Below are positions 40,152 through 52,943 of a stretch of 64,000 bases of DNA, one piece after another. Made by a program: the position numbers and the translations under genes. The notes under the pieces are model-generated. The model saw nothing but the letters and a program-made list of their open reading frames with translations. It did no database searches and had not been told where the DNA came from. Every line of letters starts with the position of its first letter. Within the stretch, counting starts at the first letter, position 1. The DNA lies in assembly GCF_000712185.1 (NCBI RefSeq), contig NZ_KL544019.1, positions 74,956-138,955 of the forward strand. Reading direction: 5' to 3'. The stretch comes from Mycoplasmopsis opalescens ATCC 27921. GTDB taxonomy: Bacteria; Bacillota_I; Bacilli_A; Mycoplasmatales; Metamycoplasmataceae.

Positions 40152-41276
40152 ATGAAAATTAAGAAGCTTCTATATTCTTTTTTAACCTTAAATTCAATCT
40201 CAATTAGCTCAATTTTTGCATCCTCTTGTGTTTATAATAGTGAAGTATTGAATTCTAAAGGTTCGCATAGCATGATAAATTTAATTGAAGATATAGCTAA
40301 GAATTATTCAGGTAATACTGAGTTCAATATCATACCTATTGGCTCTAAATCGTCAATTTTAGCCTTATTAAATAATGAAAATGATTTAGCCTTATCTTCT
40401 GTAAATCCTAAAGATATTTTGTATAGTTTTGATCAAGATGGACATAAGCAAATCAATCAAGACATATACAATAAGTGAAGAGATAAAGAAATAAAAATTG
40501 CAAAAATTGCCAATGAAAAAATGGCTTTTTTATTAAAGCTGCCAAAAGGGTATGAAATTAAAAATTATCATTTTTCTAAAGAAAATTATCAAAAAATTTT
40601 AGAAGCTTTTTCTGGTTTAAGAGAATTAAAAATTAATGATCTTTTAGATGTAAATGAACATTATGGCGAGGAAAAGAACTTGAGTATTTTGCCCTTTTAT
40701 AAAGACGGTGGTTACAATACATCTTCGGTTGCTTTAGCATTTGCACATCCTGATTATAACCCTTATAATATTAATTTAGAAAATAACCAAGAACTGCTAG
40801 CTACAGGTAAATTAGGAACAAAAAGTAATGTTATTTTTACACAGGATAACGCAACGCAAAGCTTTAAAACTTTTAAAGAATATGACTCTGAAGCTAAAAT
40901 AATCGTCCTTAATTACAGTTATTTTAAAAATAATAATTTAAATAGCAATAGTGCAAAGAACTCGGGTTTTTTTATCTTAAAAAACAAAAGCGAAGGCAAT
41001 GAACTTATTGATGTGGAAAATAATAATTACATATTTAATCGTAGCCTTTACCTGGCTTTTTCACTAAAAAATAGCAAAAAATTACCTAAAATTTATTCTT
41101 TTTTAAAATCATTTTATTCATTTAAGAAAGAAGGAGTTAAAGCAATATATGAAAATAATGCTGTATCACTTCCGAAAAAATTTTTTATGGATGAAAAAGA
41201 TTTATCTCAAATAGATGATACTTATTGAAATAACCTTATTGCGGGAATTACAAAATTAAAATTTGATAATTTATAG
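40152..41276 (+). CDS. pstS: Phosphate-binding lipoprotein PstS-like
   Basis: A 374-residue lipoprotein (signal peptide, lipobox FASSC, Cys26), divergent from pstCA-pstB-phoU. The periplasmic-binding-protein-like region begins with the phosphate-loop-like sequence NSKGSHSMINLIEDIAKNY and later IIPIGSKSSILALLNNENDLALSS. Identity with bacterial PstS is low, so assignment is by position and these motifs. TGA codons at 40476 and 41226 are Trp. Confidence 0.8.
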
Positions 41277-41304
41277 ACTTTAGATTAAATCATTAAATAA
41301 AAAT

Positions 41305-41326
41305 CCGCAAATAATGCGTTTTTTAT
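41305..41326 (+). terminator. Terminator of pstS
   Basis: Stem CGCA/TGCG around AATAA followed by a run of six T. Confidence 0.6.
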
Positions 41327-41327
41327 C

Positions 41328-41513
41328 TTAAACATTTTTTTCTATTGTTGTGTTTTTTGCACTTGCAACCGCAGTTTTTTTAGTAATATCGGCTTTAATG
41401 AATGCTCTTTTTTAAAGACTCTTTTTTAGTTTCTTTGTGTTGCGGCTTACTGATAACATAACTAAAATTGTGGCTAAAGGGGTAGCTGCAAATAATAAAA
41501 ATTCATTATTCAA
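41328..41513 (-). pseudogene. Small membrane-protein gene interrupted by an in-frame TAA
   Basis: On the minus strand AAAAGGG precedes a TTG start. The frame reads NNEFLLFAATPLATILVMLS with a basic end RNTKKLKKSL, then TAA (41412-41414). The same frame continues KRAFIKADITKKTAVASAKN to a second TAA. The open, protein-like tail suggests one nonsense mutation in a ~61-residue single-TM protein, or a real 33-residue peptide. The rest of this 447-base gap (41514-41680) shows nothing. Confidence 0.35.
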
Positions 41514-41679
41514 ATTTACCCTTTTAATATTCTTATAAAAAAATGATAACAAGGATATATTATTTCATTTAAAAACGATAACTTTTAACAAAAGAAAATA
41601 ATTTTTTAGCTATATTTGTGCATTTTTTGATGCTTATTGTAAATTTTCAATGACTAACAACGCTTTAATAGAAAAAAGT

Positions 41680-41716
41680 AAAAAAAACTAAAAAAATGGT
41701 TTGCATTTTTTTAGTT
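41680..41716 (-). terminator. Terminator of lysS
   Basis: Perfect 13-bp stem AACTAAAAAAATG/CATTTTTTTAGTT around GTTTG, followed on the minus strand by a U-run. Confidence 0.85.
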
Positions 41717-41723
41717 GCGAAAC

Positions 41724-43190
<1,467 letters not shown>

Positions 43191-43281
43191 GGTTTTCTCC
43201 TAATATAAATATAGAAATATAATTAATATTATAAATTTTATTCTTTGAATTATTAGAAAAATGTATAAAATATGTATACGT

Positions 43282-43358
43282 GGTCGCGTAGCTCAGTAGG
43301 ATAGAGCACAAGCCTTCTAAGCTTGTTGTCAGAGGTTCGAATCCTCTCGTGATCGCCA
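43282..43358 (+). tRNA. tRNA-Arg (TCT)
   Basis: Acceptor GGTCGCG/CGTGATC with two G.T pairs, anticodon loop CTTCTAA, anticodon TCT, encoded CCA. Confidence 0.93.
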
Positions 43359-43395
43359 TTTTTTTTATTAAAAATTTTGATATAATACCATTAGT

Positions 43396-43471
43396 GTTCT
43401 CGTAGCTCATCAGGTAGAGCACTTGCCTCCTAAGCAAGTTGTAGCTGGTTCAATTCCAGTCGGGAACGCCA
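43396..43471 (+). tRNA. tRNA-Arg (CCT)
   Basis: Acceptor GTTCTCG/CGGGAAC, anticodon loop CTCCTAA, anticodon CCT, encoded CCA. Reads the rare AGG codon. Confidence 0.9.
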
Positions 43472-43574
43472 TTTTTTATTTTTGTTTTTTTTCAATAATT
43501 GAAGCCTAAAATATTAAAAAATAAATCTTGTAAAGTGTTAATAATCGCAGTAAACAAATATCAATTAGTCGCTT

Positions 43575-43605
43575 CCAAAAGTTCTATATTACAGGATAAT
43601 TAGTA
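43575..43605. repeat. Copy of dispersed imperfect palindrome
   Basis: TTCCAAAAGTTCTATATTACAGGATAATTAG; arms CCAAAAG and ATAATTAG, core TATATTACAGG. Confidence 0.4.
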
Positions 43606-43606
43606 A

Positions 43607-43632
43607 AAAAATCAGCTTAATGCTGATTTTTT
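43607..43632 (-). terminator. Terminator of multi-TM protein gene
   Basis: Stem AAAAAATCAGC/GCTGATTTTTT around TTAAT, overlapping the stop codon. Confidence 0.85.
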
Positions 43633-44410
43633 ATCCCTTAATATAGCTATAAAGTCTAAAGGCATAATAAAGTGCAACCATATAATCATAGAAAAGTCTA
43701 AATCCAAAGAAAATGCTCAATCTTAAAAATTCTTTTTTATCAGCATTGTCCGGATTTTTAAAATGTTTACTTAATCTGTGTATATAGTACATATCTATAA
43801 TTATATAAAGGTACATCAAGATAAATGCAATACTTAAAATTAAAACATCCAATCAATTTCTTCTAATGAAAAATCCAACAGTTGCTGATATTAATAAAGC
43901 AAAAAAGCTAATGCTAATTAATACATAAATAAATTTTTCATTTAAACGATTAATTGAGCTTAACACACCTGAAAAAATAAATGCTGATGCTGGTATGAAA
44001 AGTAAAACGGTAAATTTTCAAGCAACACTAATATCAATTGTATTGTCATTAGCAATTGCTAAACCTGCAAAAGCAATTAACATTACGATTCCACCCACAA
44101 ATAATGACAAAATCGAAGCAAAAATTAATAATAGCCATCATTTAAACTTGTAGCCAAAAATCATTGTTATCATAGCTATAATAAATAATGTTGCTAGGCT
44201 TCCTGCAATAATAAATATTTGTGCATACAAACTTAGTGAATAGACATAATTTACCACATCAGGACCATAAAAAGCCATTAAAAATGCACCAGCAATAGCT
44301 AAAATAAAAAATAAACCAAATCATAATAAGGTTGCACCTTTAAAACCTAATTTATGTTTATATTTAATATGGTCATTTTCCTGTAAAACATTGTATTCAT
44401 TCATAATCAT
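43631..44410 (-). CDS. Seven-TM protein, possibly Bax-inhibitor-1/YetJ family
   Basis: A 259-residue protein with a hydrophilic N-terminus (~20 residues) and seven hydrophobic segments. The C-terminal end IFFGFRLFYDYMVALYYAFRLYSYI resembles the ALxLYLDxINLFLYLLR end of BI-1/YccA-family proteins, which act as membrane calcium-leak channels. The match is by pattern only. TGA codons are Trp. No ribosome site; TAAAAT stands six bases before the first of two in-frame ATGs. Confidence 0.55.
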
Positions 44411-44474
44411 ATTTATATTTTATATTAGTTTAATAAATTAGAAAAATAAAAAAAATCATCACAATGTGATGAAA

Positions 44475-44549
44475 TGGCTGCCCTTGTTAGATTCGAACTA
44501 ACGCATGATAGGACCAAAACCTATTGCCTTACCGCTTGGCTAAAGGGCA
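44475..44549 (-). tRNA. tRNA-Gln (TTG)
   Basis: On the minus strand TGCCCTT/AAGGGCA, anticodon loop TTTTGGT between TAGG and CCTA, anticodon TTG, encoded CCA. Confidence 0.93.
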
Positions 44550-44550
44550 A

Positions 44551-44634
44551 TGGTGGAGGGGGAGGGATTCGAACCCCCGAACCGTTAGGAAGTGGGTTAC
44601 AGCCACCCGCGTTTGGCCGCTTCGCTACCCCTCC
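44551..44634 (-). tRNA. tRNA-Tyr (GTA)
   Basis: Acceptor GGAGGGG/CCCCTCC, anticodon GTA in CTGTAA, long variable arm typical of type II tRNA-Tyr, encoded CCA. One base upstream of tRNA-Gln. Confidence 0.94.
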
Positions 44635-45023
44635 AAATGCTTTAATATTATAACTAAATTTTTTTTAGAAGAAAACAATAATTATTTTTTTTGTTTTTAT
44701 AATTTGAATTTCTATAAAAACATATACCAATGCTATATTTAATTAAATATTATTGTTTATTTTGCAGAATTTATTATTAATTTTCTATTGTTTTCTGGCC
44801 CATAGCATATCTCAATAAAAAAATAATTAATTTTTATTGTTTGTTTCCAAAAAACCTGTTCTACAGTACTTTTAGGAACATGATTTTTTTATTTACGCGA
44901 AAAAAAATTAAAAAAGTTTATTTTTGTAATCATTTCCACATTTTATTTTATTGATTAGATATAATAGAATTATAAAAAAACAAACTAATTTATAATATAT
45001 CAACTAAAAATAAAAGGAGAATT
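44635..45023. other. Intergenic region upstream of xfp
   Basis: A 389-base AT-rich spacer. It holds a copy of the dispersed palindrome (44842-44880) and a TATAAT at 44960-44965 that probably drives xfp, about 60 bases before its ribosome site. Nothing else visible. Confidence 0.5.
44842..44880. repeat. Best copy of the dispersed imperfect palindrome
   Basis: TGTTTCCAAAA...CCTGTTCTACAG...CTTTTAGGAACA; the two 18-base half-sites match at 13 positions. Located upstream of xfp. Confidence 0.6.
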
Positions 45024-47402
45024 ATGGCTAAAACAATTTACGATAGTAAAGCTTACTTACAAAAAGTCGACGCTTTTTGAAGAGCTGCTAATTATATTTC
45101 ACTAGGTCAAATGTACTTACGTGAAAATCCATTGCTTCAACAACCCCTTGTTGGAGAACATATTAAAGTTTATCCAATTGGCCACTGAGGTACAATCCCT
45201 GGACAAAACTTTATTTACGCACACCTAAACCGTGCTATCAATAAATATGATTTAAATATGCTTTACATTGAAGGACCAGGACATGGTGGACAAGTTATGG
45301 TTTCTAACTCATATTTAGATGGCTCATATACTGAAAGATTTCCACATGTTACTCAAGATATCAAGGGTATGACACACTTATTTAAATATTTCTCATTCCC
45401 TGGCGGAACAGCTAGTCATGCTGCGCCAGAAACTCCAGGATCAATGCACGAAGGTGGCGAATTAGGATATTCATTATCACATGCTACCGGAGCAATTTTA
45501 GACAATCCAAGTTTAATTGCCGCTACAGTTGTTGGTGACGGTGAAGCTGAAACCGGACCATTAGCTGCAGGTTGATTTTCTAACACATTTATTAATCCTG
45601 TAAATGATGGTGCTGTTTTACCAATCTTACACTTAAATGGTGGAAAAATTTCAAACCCAACAATTTTAGCTCGTCGTTCAAATGAAGAATTAAAACAATA
45701 TTTTTTTGGTTGCGGATGAGATGTTCACTTTGTTGAAACTGAAAAAACTAGAGATGTTCATGCGTTGATGGCTAAAACATTAGATAAAGTAATTGAAAAA
45801 ATTATTAAAATTCAAACTGAAGCACGAAAAAATAGTGCAGCGGTAGCTAAAAGACCATTTTGACCAATGATCATTTTACGTTCACCTAAAGGCTGAACTG
45901 GTCCAAGTACATTTGGAAATAACGTAATTGAAGGAAGCTTCAGAGCTCACCAAGTACCAATTCCCGTTAATTCGAAAGACACAAAACACCTACCATTACT
46001 TGAAAAATGATTACGTTCATATCATCCAGAAGAATTATTCGATGAAAATGGCCAACTATTAAAAAAATGAAATATAGCACCAGAAGGCGACAAAAGAATG
46101 GCTATGAATCCAGCTACAAATGGTGGCTATAATTCAAAACCATTAAGCATGGGTAAATGGCAAGATTTTGGACATGATTTTGAAAAACCTGGAACTGTTA
46201 TAGCTCAAGATATGGAATATCTTGGTAAATTCATTGGTGATTTATTTATCAAAAACCCAACGAATTTCAGATTATTCGGACCAGATGAAACAAAATCAAA
46301 CAGAATTTTTGATGCTTTAAGTGTTTCAAAACGTCAATGACTAGATAAAATAGATGCAAGGTTAGATGAAGCTATGGCTCCAGCAGGCCGTGTTATCGAT
46401 TCACAATTATCAGAGCACCAAATGGAAGGTTTTTTAGAGGGTTATGTTTTAACCGGAAGACATGGAATTTTTGCCTCATATGAAGCATTTTTAAGAGTTG
46501 TTGACTCAATGATTACACAACACCTCAAATGAATTAATAAATGTAAAGACTATAAATGAAGAAATGAATTACCTTCATTAAACTTAATAGCAACATCAAA
46601 CGCATTCCAACAAGATCACAATGGATATACTCACCAAGACCCAGGGCTTTTAGGTCATATGGCTGATAAAACACCTGAAGTTGTTCGTGAATATTTACCA
46701 GCTGACACTAATACATTATTAGCTGTTATGGATAAATCTTTACAAGAAAAGAATGTAATTAACATTATTGTTGCATCAAAACAACCACGTGAACAATTCT
46801 TCACTAAAGCCGAAGCCGCTGAAATAGTTGAAAAAGGTGCAAAAGCCATTTCATGAGCATCAACATGCAACTTAGGCGATGAACCAGATTTAGTTATGGC
46901 TTCAGCCGGCACAGAAAGTAACATTGAAGCTTTAGCGGCAATCACATTGTTAAATAATGAATTCCCAAAACTTAAAATTCGTTATGTTAACGTAGTTGAT
47001 TTATTAAAATTACGAAGCCCTAAAGTTGACCCAAGAGGTTTAGATAACACTACTTTTGATAAATTATTTACCAAAGATAAACCAGTTGTTTTTGCTTTCC
47101 ATGGTTATGAATCATTATTAAAAACTATTTTCTTTGACAGAAATAATCACAATTTAATTCCTCATGGCTACCGTGAAAGAGGTGATATTACTACATCATT
47201 TGATATTCGCCAAATGTCTGATATGGATAGATACCACATTGCTATTGATGCAGCTAAAGCTGTTTATGGTGAAAAAGCTCGTACATTTATCGATAAAATG
47301 AAGGAAACTTTACAATTCCACCACGATTATGTACGTCAATATGGTACAGATATTCCTGAAGTTAAGGAATGAAAATGAGAAGGTGTTAAAAAAGTTAAAT
47401 AG
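45024..47402 (+). CDS. xfp: Phosphoketolase (xylulose-5-phosphate/fructose-6-phosphate)
   Basis: Thiamine-diphosphate enzyme of 792 residues that splits xylulose-5-P (or fructose-6-P) with phosphate to acetyl-phosphate and glyceraldehyde-3-P (or erythrose-4-P). Family motifs: EGPGHGGQ near residue 79, [28 protein letters not shown], the TPP motif [20 protein letters not shown], and [20 protein letters not shown]. About ten TGA codons are Trp. Ribosome site AAAGGAG. Acetyl-phosphate can yield ATP through acetate kinase; GAPDH lies next downstream. Confidence 0.97.
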
Positions 47403-47405
47403 TTT

Positions 47406-47439
47406 AAAAAGCAACAAAAAAAATATTGTTGCTTTTTTT
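47406..47439 (+). terminator. Terminator of xfp
   Basis: Stem AAAAAGCAACAA/TTGTTGCTTTTT with T-run. Confidence 0.88.
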
Positions 47440-47477
47440 GTTTCAATTTTCACTATACTACAGGAAAATTGGGAACA
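47439..47477. repeat. Copy of dispersed imperfect palindrome
   Basis: Outer arms TGTTTCAATTTTC and GAAAATTGGGAACA are near-perfect inverted copies around ACTATACTACAG. Just past the xfp terminator. Confidence 0.55.
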
Positions 47478-47632
47478 AAAAAAGCAAAATAATTATTTTC
47501 CGGATATAATAAAACTTTAAAGTTTATGGAAAAAATACCACTTTTTTTGCACTTTTGTTTATCTTCGTAAATATCTTCTATTAAGAATAAATATAATTAT
47601 AGTATTAATAAATAAAATGAAGGATGTGAAAA

Positions 47633-48640
<1,008 letters not shown>

Positions 48641-48648
48641 TTATTTTT

Positions 48649-48677
48649 AAGTCTATGCAGCAGCCTAGACTTTTTTT
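48649..48677. terminator. Terminator gap / PBECR4-like gene
   Basis: Stem AAGTCTA/TAGACTT with a 10-base loop and T-run, between convergent genes. Confidence 0.75.
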
Positions 48678-49326
48678 AATTAACTTTATTTAAAAATAAA
48701 CAATCTGAATTTATCCAATAACCTTTTGGTAATTTACTAAAATCACTGTACTTCAGAGAAATTGGTCAAAAAACACTGTTTATTGCACTATGATCACTAT
48801 TATAAAAAGAATTATTAATCTCATCAATATTAAAATTATATAAATTCCCTTTTTTTGCATAAATAACTAAACACTTATTGCTTTTATCTGGTTTTGTGGC
48901 AATAATCAAATCGCTTTGCTCATATGTTTGATGTTTTTCGTTCGCCTGTCTAATGCGAAAATATATATTATTTTTATTTAGGGCCAGTGTATGGTTATTT
49001 TGAATGATTTTAATAAATAAAGATAGAGCTTTTATTTTTTTTATAATCATTTTCTTACTATTTTTATCACAATTATTAACAATATCACTTAACTTGATCT
49101 CGTCATTAGCAATTTTTAAAACAAATTCTAAATCGCTAAGCTTTTTATAATTATTTTTTGATCATTGTAAACCTATTGCATGTTTAAAAAATTCCTTACG
49201 AAACATTAATCTAATACGACAAATAAATTTATCTTGTTTTTTTAAGATGCTTAAGGATGAATAAGAGTGAACCAAGACATAATAACTTATTGTTGTGCTT
49301 TTAAATTCTTTATTTTCCATACTCAT
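48676..49326 (-). CDS. PBECR4-like (BECR-fold nuclease) domain protein
   Basis: A 216-residue protein. RIRLMFRKEFFKHAIGLQW near residues 38-56 resembles the FRKENFxHLtGl core of PBECR4 domains (phage-Barnase-EndoU-colicin E5/D-RelE-like). Helices follow, then the beta-rich part IYFRIR, DLIIATKP, CLVIYAKK, and INSVFWPISLKYSDFSKL. Such domains occur in phage and conjugative-element proteins and are predicted RNases or toxins; none is proven for this branch. The TGA for the Trp in GLQW is near 49160. A copy of the dispersed palindrome (48732-48771) falls inside its 3' coding part. No antitoxin-like neighbour is seen. Confidence 0.55.
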
Positions 49327-49427
49327 TTATATCTGAAAAAATAATATTTTAGAAAAAGTGGAAAAAAATAGATTTTTTTAATATTAATATAATAATATAA
49401 TTATAAATAATTAATATGGAGGATAAT

Positions 49428-50804
49428 ATGCAAACTTACTACAAAGAAATACCAAAAAATGAAATAATCTTAAAAGCTTGCTTTGAAAGTTCTAAAAATG
49501 ATTATGCAAATTCAGAATTATTTTTAGCTAAAAACGGCCTAATTACAGAGTTTTTAGATAAAAATCAAGCTTATATTTACATTGAAAAAGATTTCAAAAC
49601 TTATGATGATTTAATTAAAATTATTGATCAAAATATTATCTCGAAAGCTAATAGAGATTATGTAATCGATGTTTTATCATTCGTTAATAGTGAATTGCAC
49701 AGCGAGGATGTTGTTCATGCTTTTGCAAATAGAATTTTATTTTATGAAGCTAAGTTATGAAACATGAAAAATAAAGCGGACGAGAAAAAAAACTTTGGCT
49801 TGTTTATCTCAAATGACTGCTATGAAGAGCTATTAGATGATTATAAAATAATTTTTGAAGCTAGAGATAAAGCTAGAAGCTTACAAATTATGCCTGAAAA
49901 CTATTGTACATCAGTGATGCTTGCTCAATATGTAGAAGAAGATTTAAAAAACATAAAAGGATTAAAAGTAACTGTTTTAGATCAAAAGCAAATTGAAGAA
50001 TTAAAAATGGGATTATTATTATCGGTTAACCGTGGCTCAACTCATGAGCCACGTGTTGTGGTAATTGAATATAATGGCAATCCTTCAAGTGATAAAAAAA
50101 TTAGCTTTGTTGGTAAGGGTATAACTTTTGACACCGGTGGAATGAACACTAAAGGATATGATATGGAAGGTATGAAATTTGATATGTCCGGTTCTGCAAT
50201 AGTTGCTTATGCACTTAAAGCAATGGCCCAATTACAACTAAAAGTTAATGTGGCTGCTGTGATGTGCATCACCGATAACCGACAAGATGGTGACGCTTCA
50301 TTACCAGAAAACGTTTATACATCTATGTCAGGAAAAACCGTTGAAGTAACAGACACTGATGCTGAAGGAAGATTAGTTTTAGCTGATGGAATTTTCTATT
50401 CAGCTGAAAAATTAAAAGCTACAACAATAGTTGATGTTGCGACATTAACCGGAGCGGTTGTAAAAGCACTTGGTCAAGATTATTCTGGTGTTTGATCTAC
50501 AAGTGAAACAAACTGAAAATTATTTGAAAAATCAGCTCAAAAAGCTCATGAAAAGGTTTGAAGAATGCCTCTACACGATGATTTTCATGAACCAAATGAA
50601 GCATCATTAGTGGCTGATTTAAATAACTATAATAATGACGAAAAATCAGATTCCAATACCGCTGCAATGTTTTTAAAACAATTTACCAAAGATGTGCCTT
50701 ATATTCACTGTGATGTTGCCGGCACGGCAGATTTATCAGGAAAACCTCAAGGTGTATTAGTCAATACTTTAGTTGAGTTTGCTAAAATCTATTTTGCTAA
50801 ATAA
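49428..50804 (+). CDS. pepA: M17 leucyl aminopeptidase
   Basis: 458-residue cytosolic two-metal aminopeptidase. Metal and catalytic motifs: VGKGITFDTGGMNTKGYDMEGMKFDMSG, MCITDNRQDGDASLPENVYTSMSG, EVTDTDAEGRLVLADG (the NTDAEGRL signature with Asn to Thr/Asp shift), VATLTGAVVKALG. The start at 49428 fits ribosome site GGAGG; an ATG at 49416 precedes that site. TGA codons are Trp. It would complete breakdown of imported peptides. Confidence 0.95.
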
Positions 50805-50807
50805 TTT

Positions 50808-50835
50808 AAAACAACACAATAGCTGTGTTGTTTTT
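50808..50835 (+). terminator. Terminator of pepA
   Basis: Stem AAAACAACAC/GTGTTGTTTT around AATAGCT. Confidence 0.88.
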
Positions 50836-51061
50836 AAATTTGACTAATTAAACTGTGCCACAGCAGTTTAAGATAAACAGAACGTAAATGTTTCTTTAAA
50901 AATTAAGCACTATATTTTAATTATATTTTTTAATTCGTTGCTATATTGTTGTCAATTAGCAAAACTAATACCTTGTTTATTAGGGAAAATTAAATAATTG
51001 TTTTTAGTAAAATTTTTGCTAAAAAGGCTATTGCATTGTAAAAAAAGTTTGATTAAAAAAT
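50836..51061. repeat. Intergenic region with a copy of the dispersed palindrome
   Basis: A copy with core ACTGTGCCACAG lies at 50840-50875 (flanks GACTAATTA and CAGTTTAAG). The rest, up to the HAD terminator, is AT-rich with no ORF. Confidence 0.4.
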
Positions 51062-51097
51062 AAAAAAATACAAAACACAAATTGTTTGTATTTTTTT
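51062..51097 (-). terminator. Terminator of HAD hydrolase gene
   Basis: Stem AAAAAAATACAAA/TTTGTATTTTTTT with a 10-base loop. Confidence 0.8.
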
Positions 51098-51111
51098 GTA
51101 GAGATACAAAA

Positions 51112-52149
51112 TTAATTGTACCTATTAAAAAAGTCTAGTATTCAGTCTTCTGAAGATGTAAGATTGCTTGTAAAAGAACTTTCATCTTTTGCTCGCTGCA
51201 TGGCATCATTAGGTGTAGCTGAAAATCCAACTAAGTCAAACAATTTAATATCATTAACAGCATCACCAAAAGCCATAGTTTTAGCTAAATCTAAATTAAA
51301 TTTATTAGCATATCAAACATATGAGCTACCTTTAGTGACACCTTTAAACCCTATATCTAGCATAGTTCTCTGTGTTTGTTCAACCTCTAGCTCTTCAAAT
51401 TGCTTTAAAAAATCTTTAATTTCATTTAATTTTTCAATTTCATTAGCCTTGAAGGATGCTAGAATCTTGGCAACCTTAAGCTCTTTTAACTGGTTATATG
51501 TAATATTCATTTGCAAACTTTGCCCCATAAAACTTGCTAAATTAGCTTTTTTAAAATACTCAGTTTTATCGGTGTTATTAGCTGCAAAACCTTTATCATG
51601 GTGTAAAAAGTAAGCGAAATCTAATTCTTTTAATTTTTGCATTATTTTTCAAACGATATCCGTTTCAATTTCCTGCATATGAATAATTTGATTGCTTTCA
51701 TAGTCGTGAATCATGCCACCATTAGCACAAATTAAACCCTCGTTATATGGTAAAAATGAAATATATGGAGCAAGCATTCATAGGTTTCTACCGGTATTAA
51801 TAATTACTCTTTTACCTTTTTTTATTAGCTTTTTCATTGGTTCGATGGCAGACATATTAAATTCTTTGTTAGGTTTTAATAATGTGCCATCCATATCAAA
51901 AACAAAGTTATCAAAATCATTTATTTTTAATTTATATTTTTCCAAAAATACTGTTTTACTAGCTTTATCGAAGAATTTAAATTTAAAATATTCTTTTTTA
52001 TCAGTTTGAAGATTTGTTAGTAACAAAACTGTATTTGGTTTTAAATTAAAATCACTTTCGCTAAAATTACTTATTAAATTTAATTTAATTTGCTTATTTT
52101 TTAACAATTCATTAAACACGAAATCACTTACATTAATTTTTTTAATCAT
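51112..52149 (-). CDS. Cof-type HAD hydrolase with an N-terminal extension
   Basis: 345 residues. HAD motif I FDMDGTLLKPNKEFN begins at residue ~84, motif II IINTGR, and motif III/IV KTMAFGDAVNDIKLFDLVGFSATPNDA near the C-terminus. Cof-type enzymes dephosphorylate small phosphorylated metabolites, often sugar phosphates or cofactors. Usually motif I is within the first 12 residues; here about 80 residues precede it (MIKKINVSDFVFNELLKNK...). TGA codons at 51778, 51313 and near 51145 are Trp. Ribosome site AGAGGT. Confidence 0.87.
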
Positions 52150-52281
52150 AATTTTACCTCTGCATTTAATTATATTATTGTTTGCTTGACTACATAAAAA
52201 AATTAAGTTTTTTAAGCATAGAATAACCGATTTTTTAATTTTATACTTATATACAATAATGCAATAAACGAAAGGCTTACT

Positions 52282-52755
52282 ATGAGAAATTCGATTAAGC
52301 CATTATCAAATCTTAAACTATTACTACTCTAGCATTAGTTATCTAAGTACCGACGAATACAGATAAAAGTAATAACACTAAAGAACATAAATTAATTACC
52401 GATCTACTTTAAATTCCTTCAGACAATTCTTTAGATTTAGACTAGGCAAAAAACATGAATGATTAATAATATCGCCAATTTGCTGTAGTTAATGAAAAAA
52501 ATCAACAATTCAGTTAAACATGATCATAATTTAATTAAAATTTATTTAATTAGAAAATTCTAATGAAGATTTAAATAAAATTGATTTTAAAAAGCAACTA
52601 ATGGGTTAATTGAAATTAATATGAAGTTTTTTAATATATTAATGTATACTGAGGAATATTTTATCTAGCTTGAAAACAAATTAATTTTGATTATGAAACA
52701 TAAGTAACTAAAGAAGAAAATTAAAAATAGAGACAAAAATTCATTAGGCAAAAAT
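52282..52755 (+). pseudogene. Decayed lipoprotein gene
   Basis: After AAAGG, an ATG opens NSIKPLSNLK. A frame change gives TITTLALVI, stop, VPTNTDKSNNTKEHKLIT, then the same frame runs on through many TAA/TAG: IPSDNSLDLD, AKNMND, YRQFAVVNEKNQQFS. This looks like a lipoprotein (signal peptide, then a polar, Asn/Lys-rich mature part) destroyed by frameshift and nonsense changes. The remaining gap to 52910 holds no ORF that I can support. Confidence 0.5.
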
Positions 52756-52910
52756 ACATAGGGTAGTGTAGAAAATTTTGTGTAAATTAAATCTTTTTTT
52801 GTTGCATATCCCTGGTTTTCCATACCAAATTGTAATCCCTAGTTGAATTCTATCTAAGAGGTTCATTTTGTTTGATATTTGAAAGTAATAATACGATTTT
52901 TATGAAATTA

Positions 52911-52940
52911 AAATAAAAACCAAGCCCTTAAAAGGCTTGC
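52911..52940 (-). terminator. Terminator of the giant gene
   Basis: Stem CAAGCC/GGCTTG around CTTAAAA, followed on the minus strand by GTTTTTATTT. Confidence 0.8.
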
Positions 52941-52943
52941 TTT

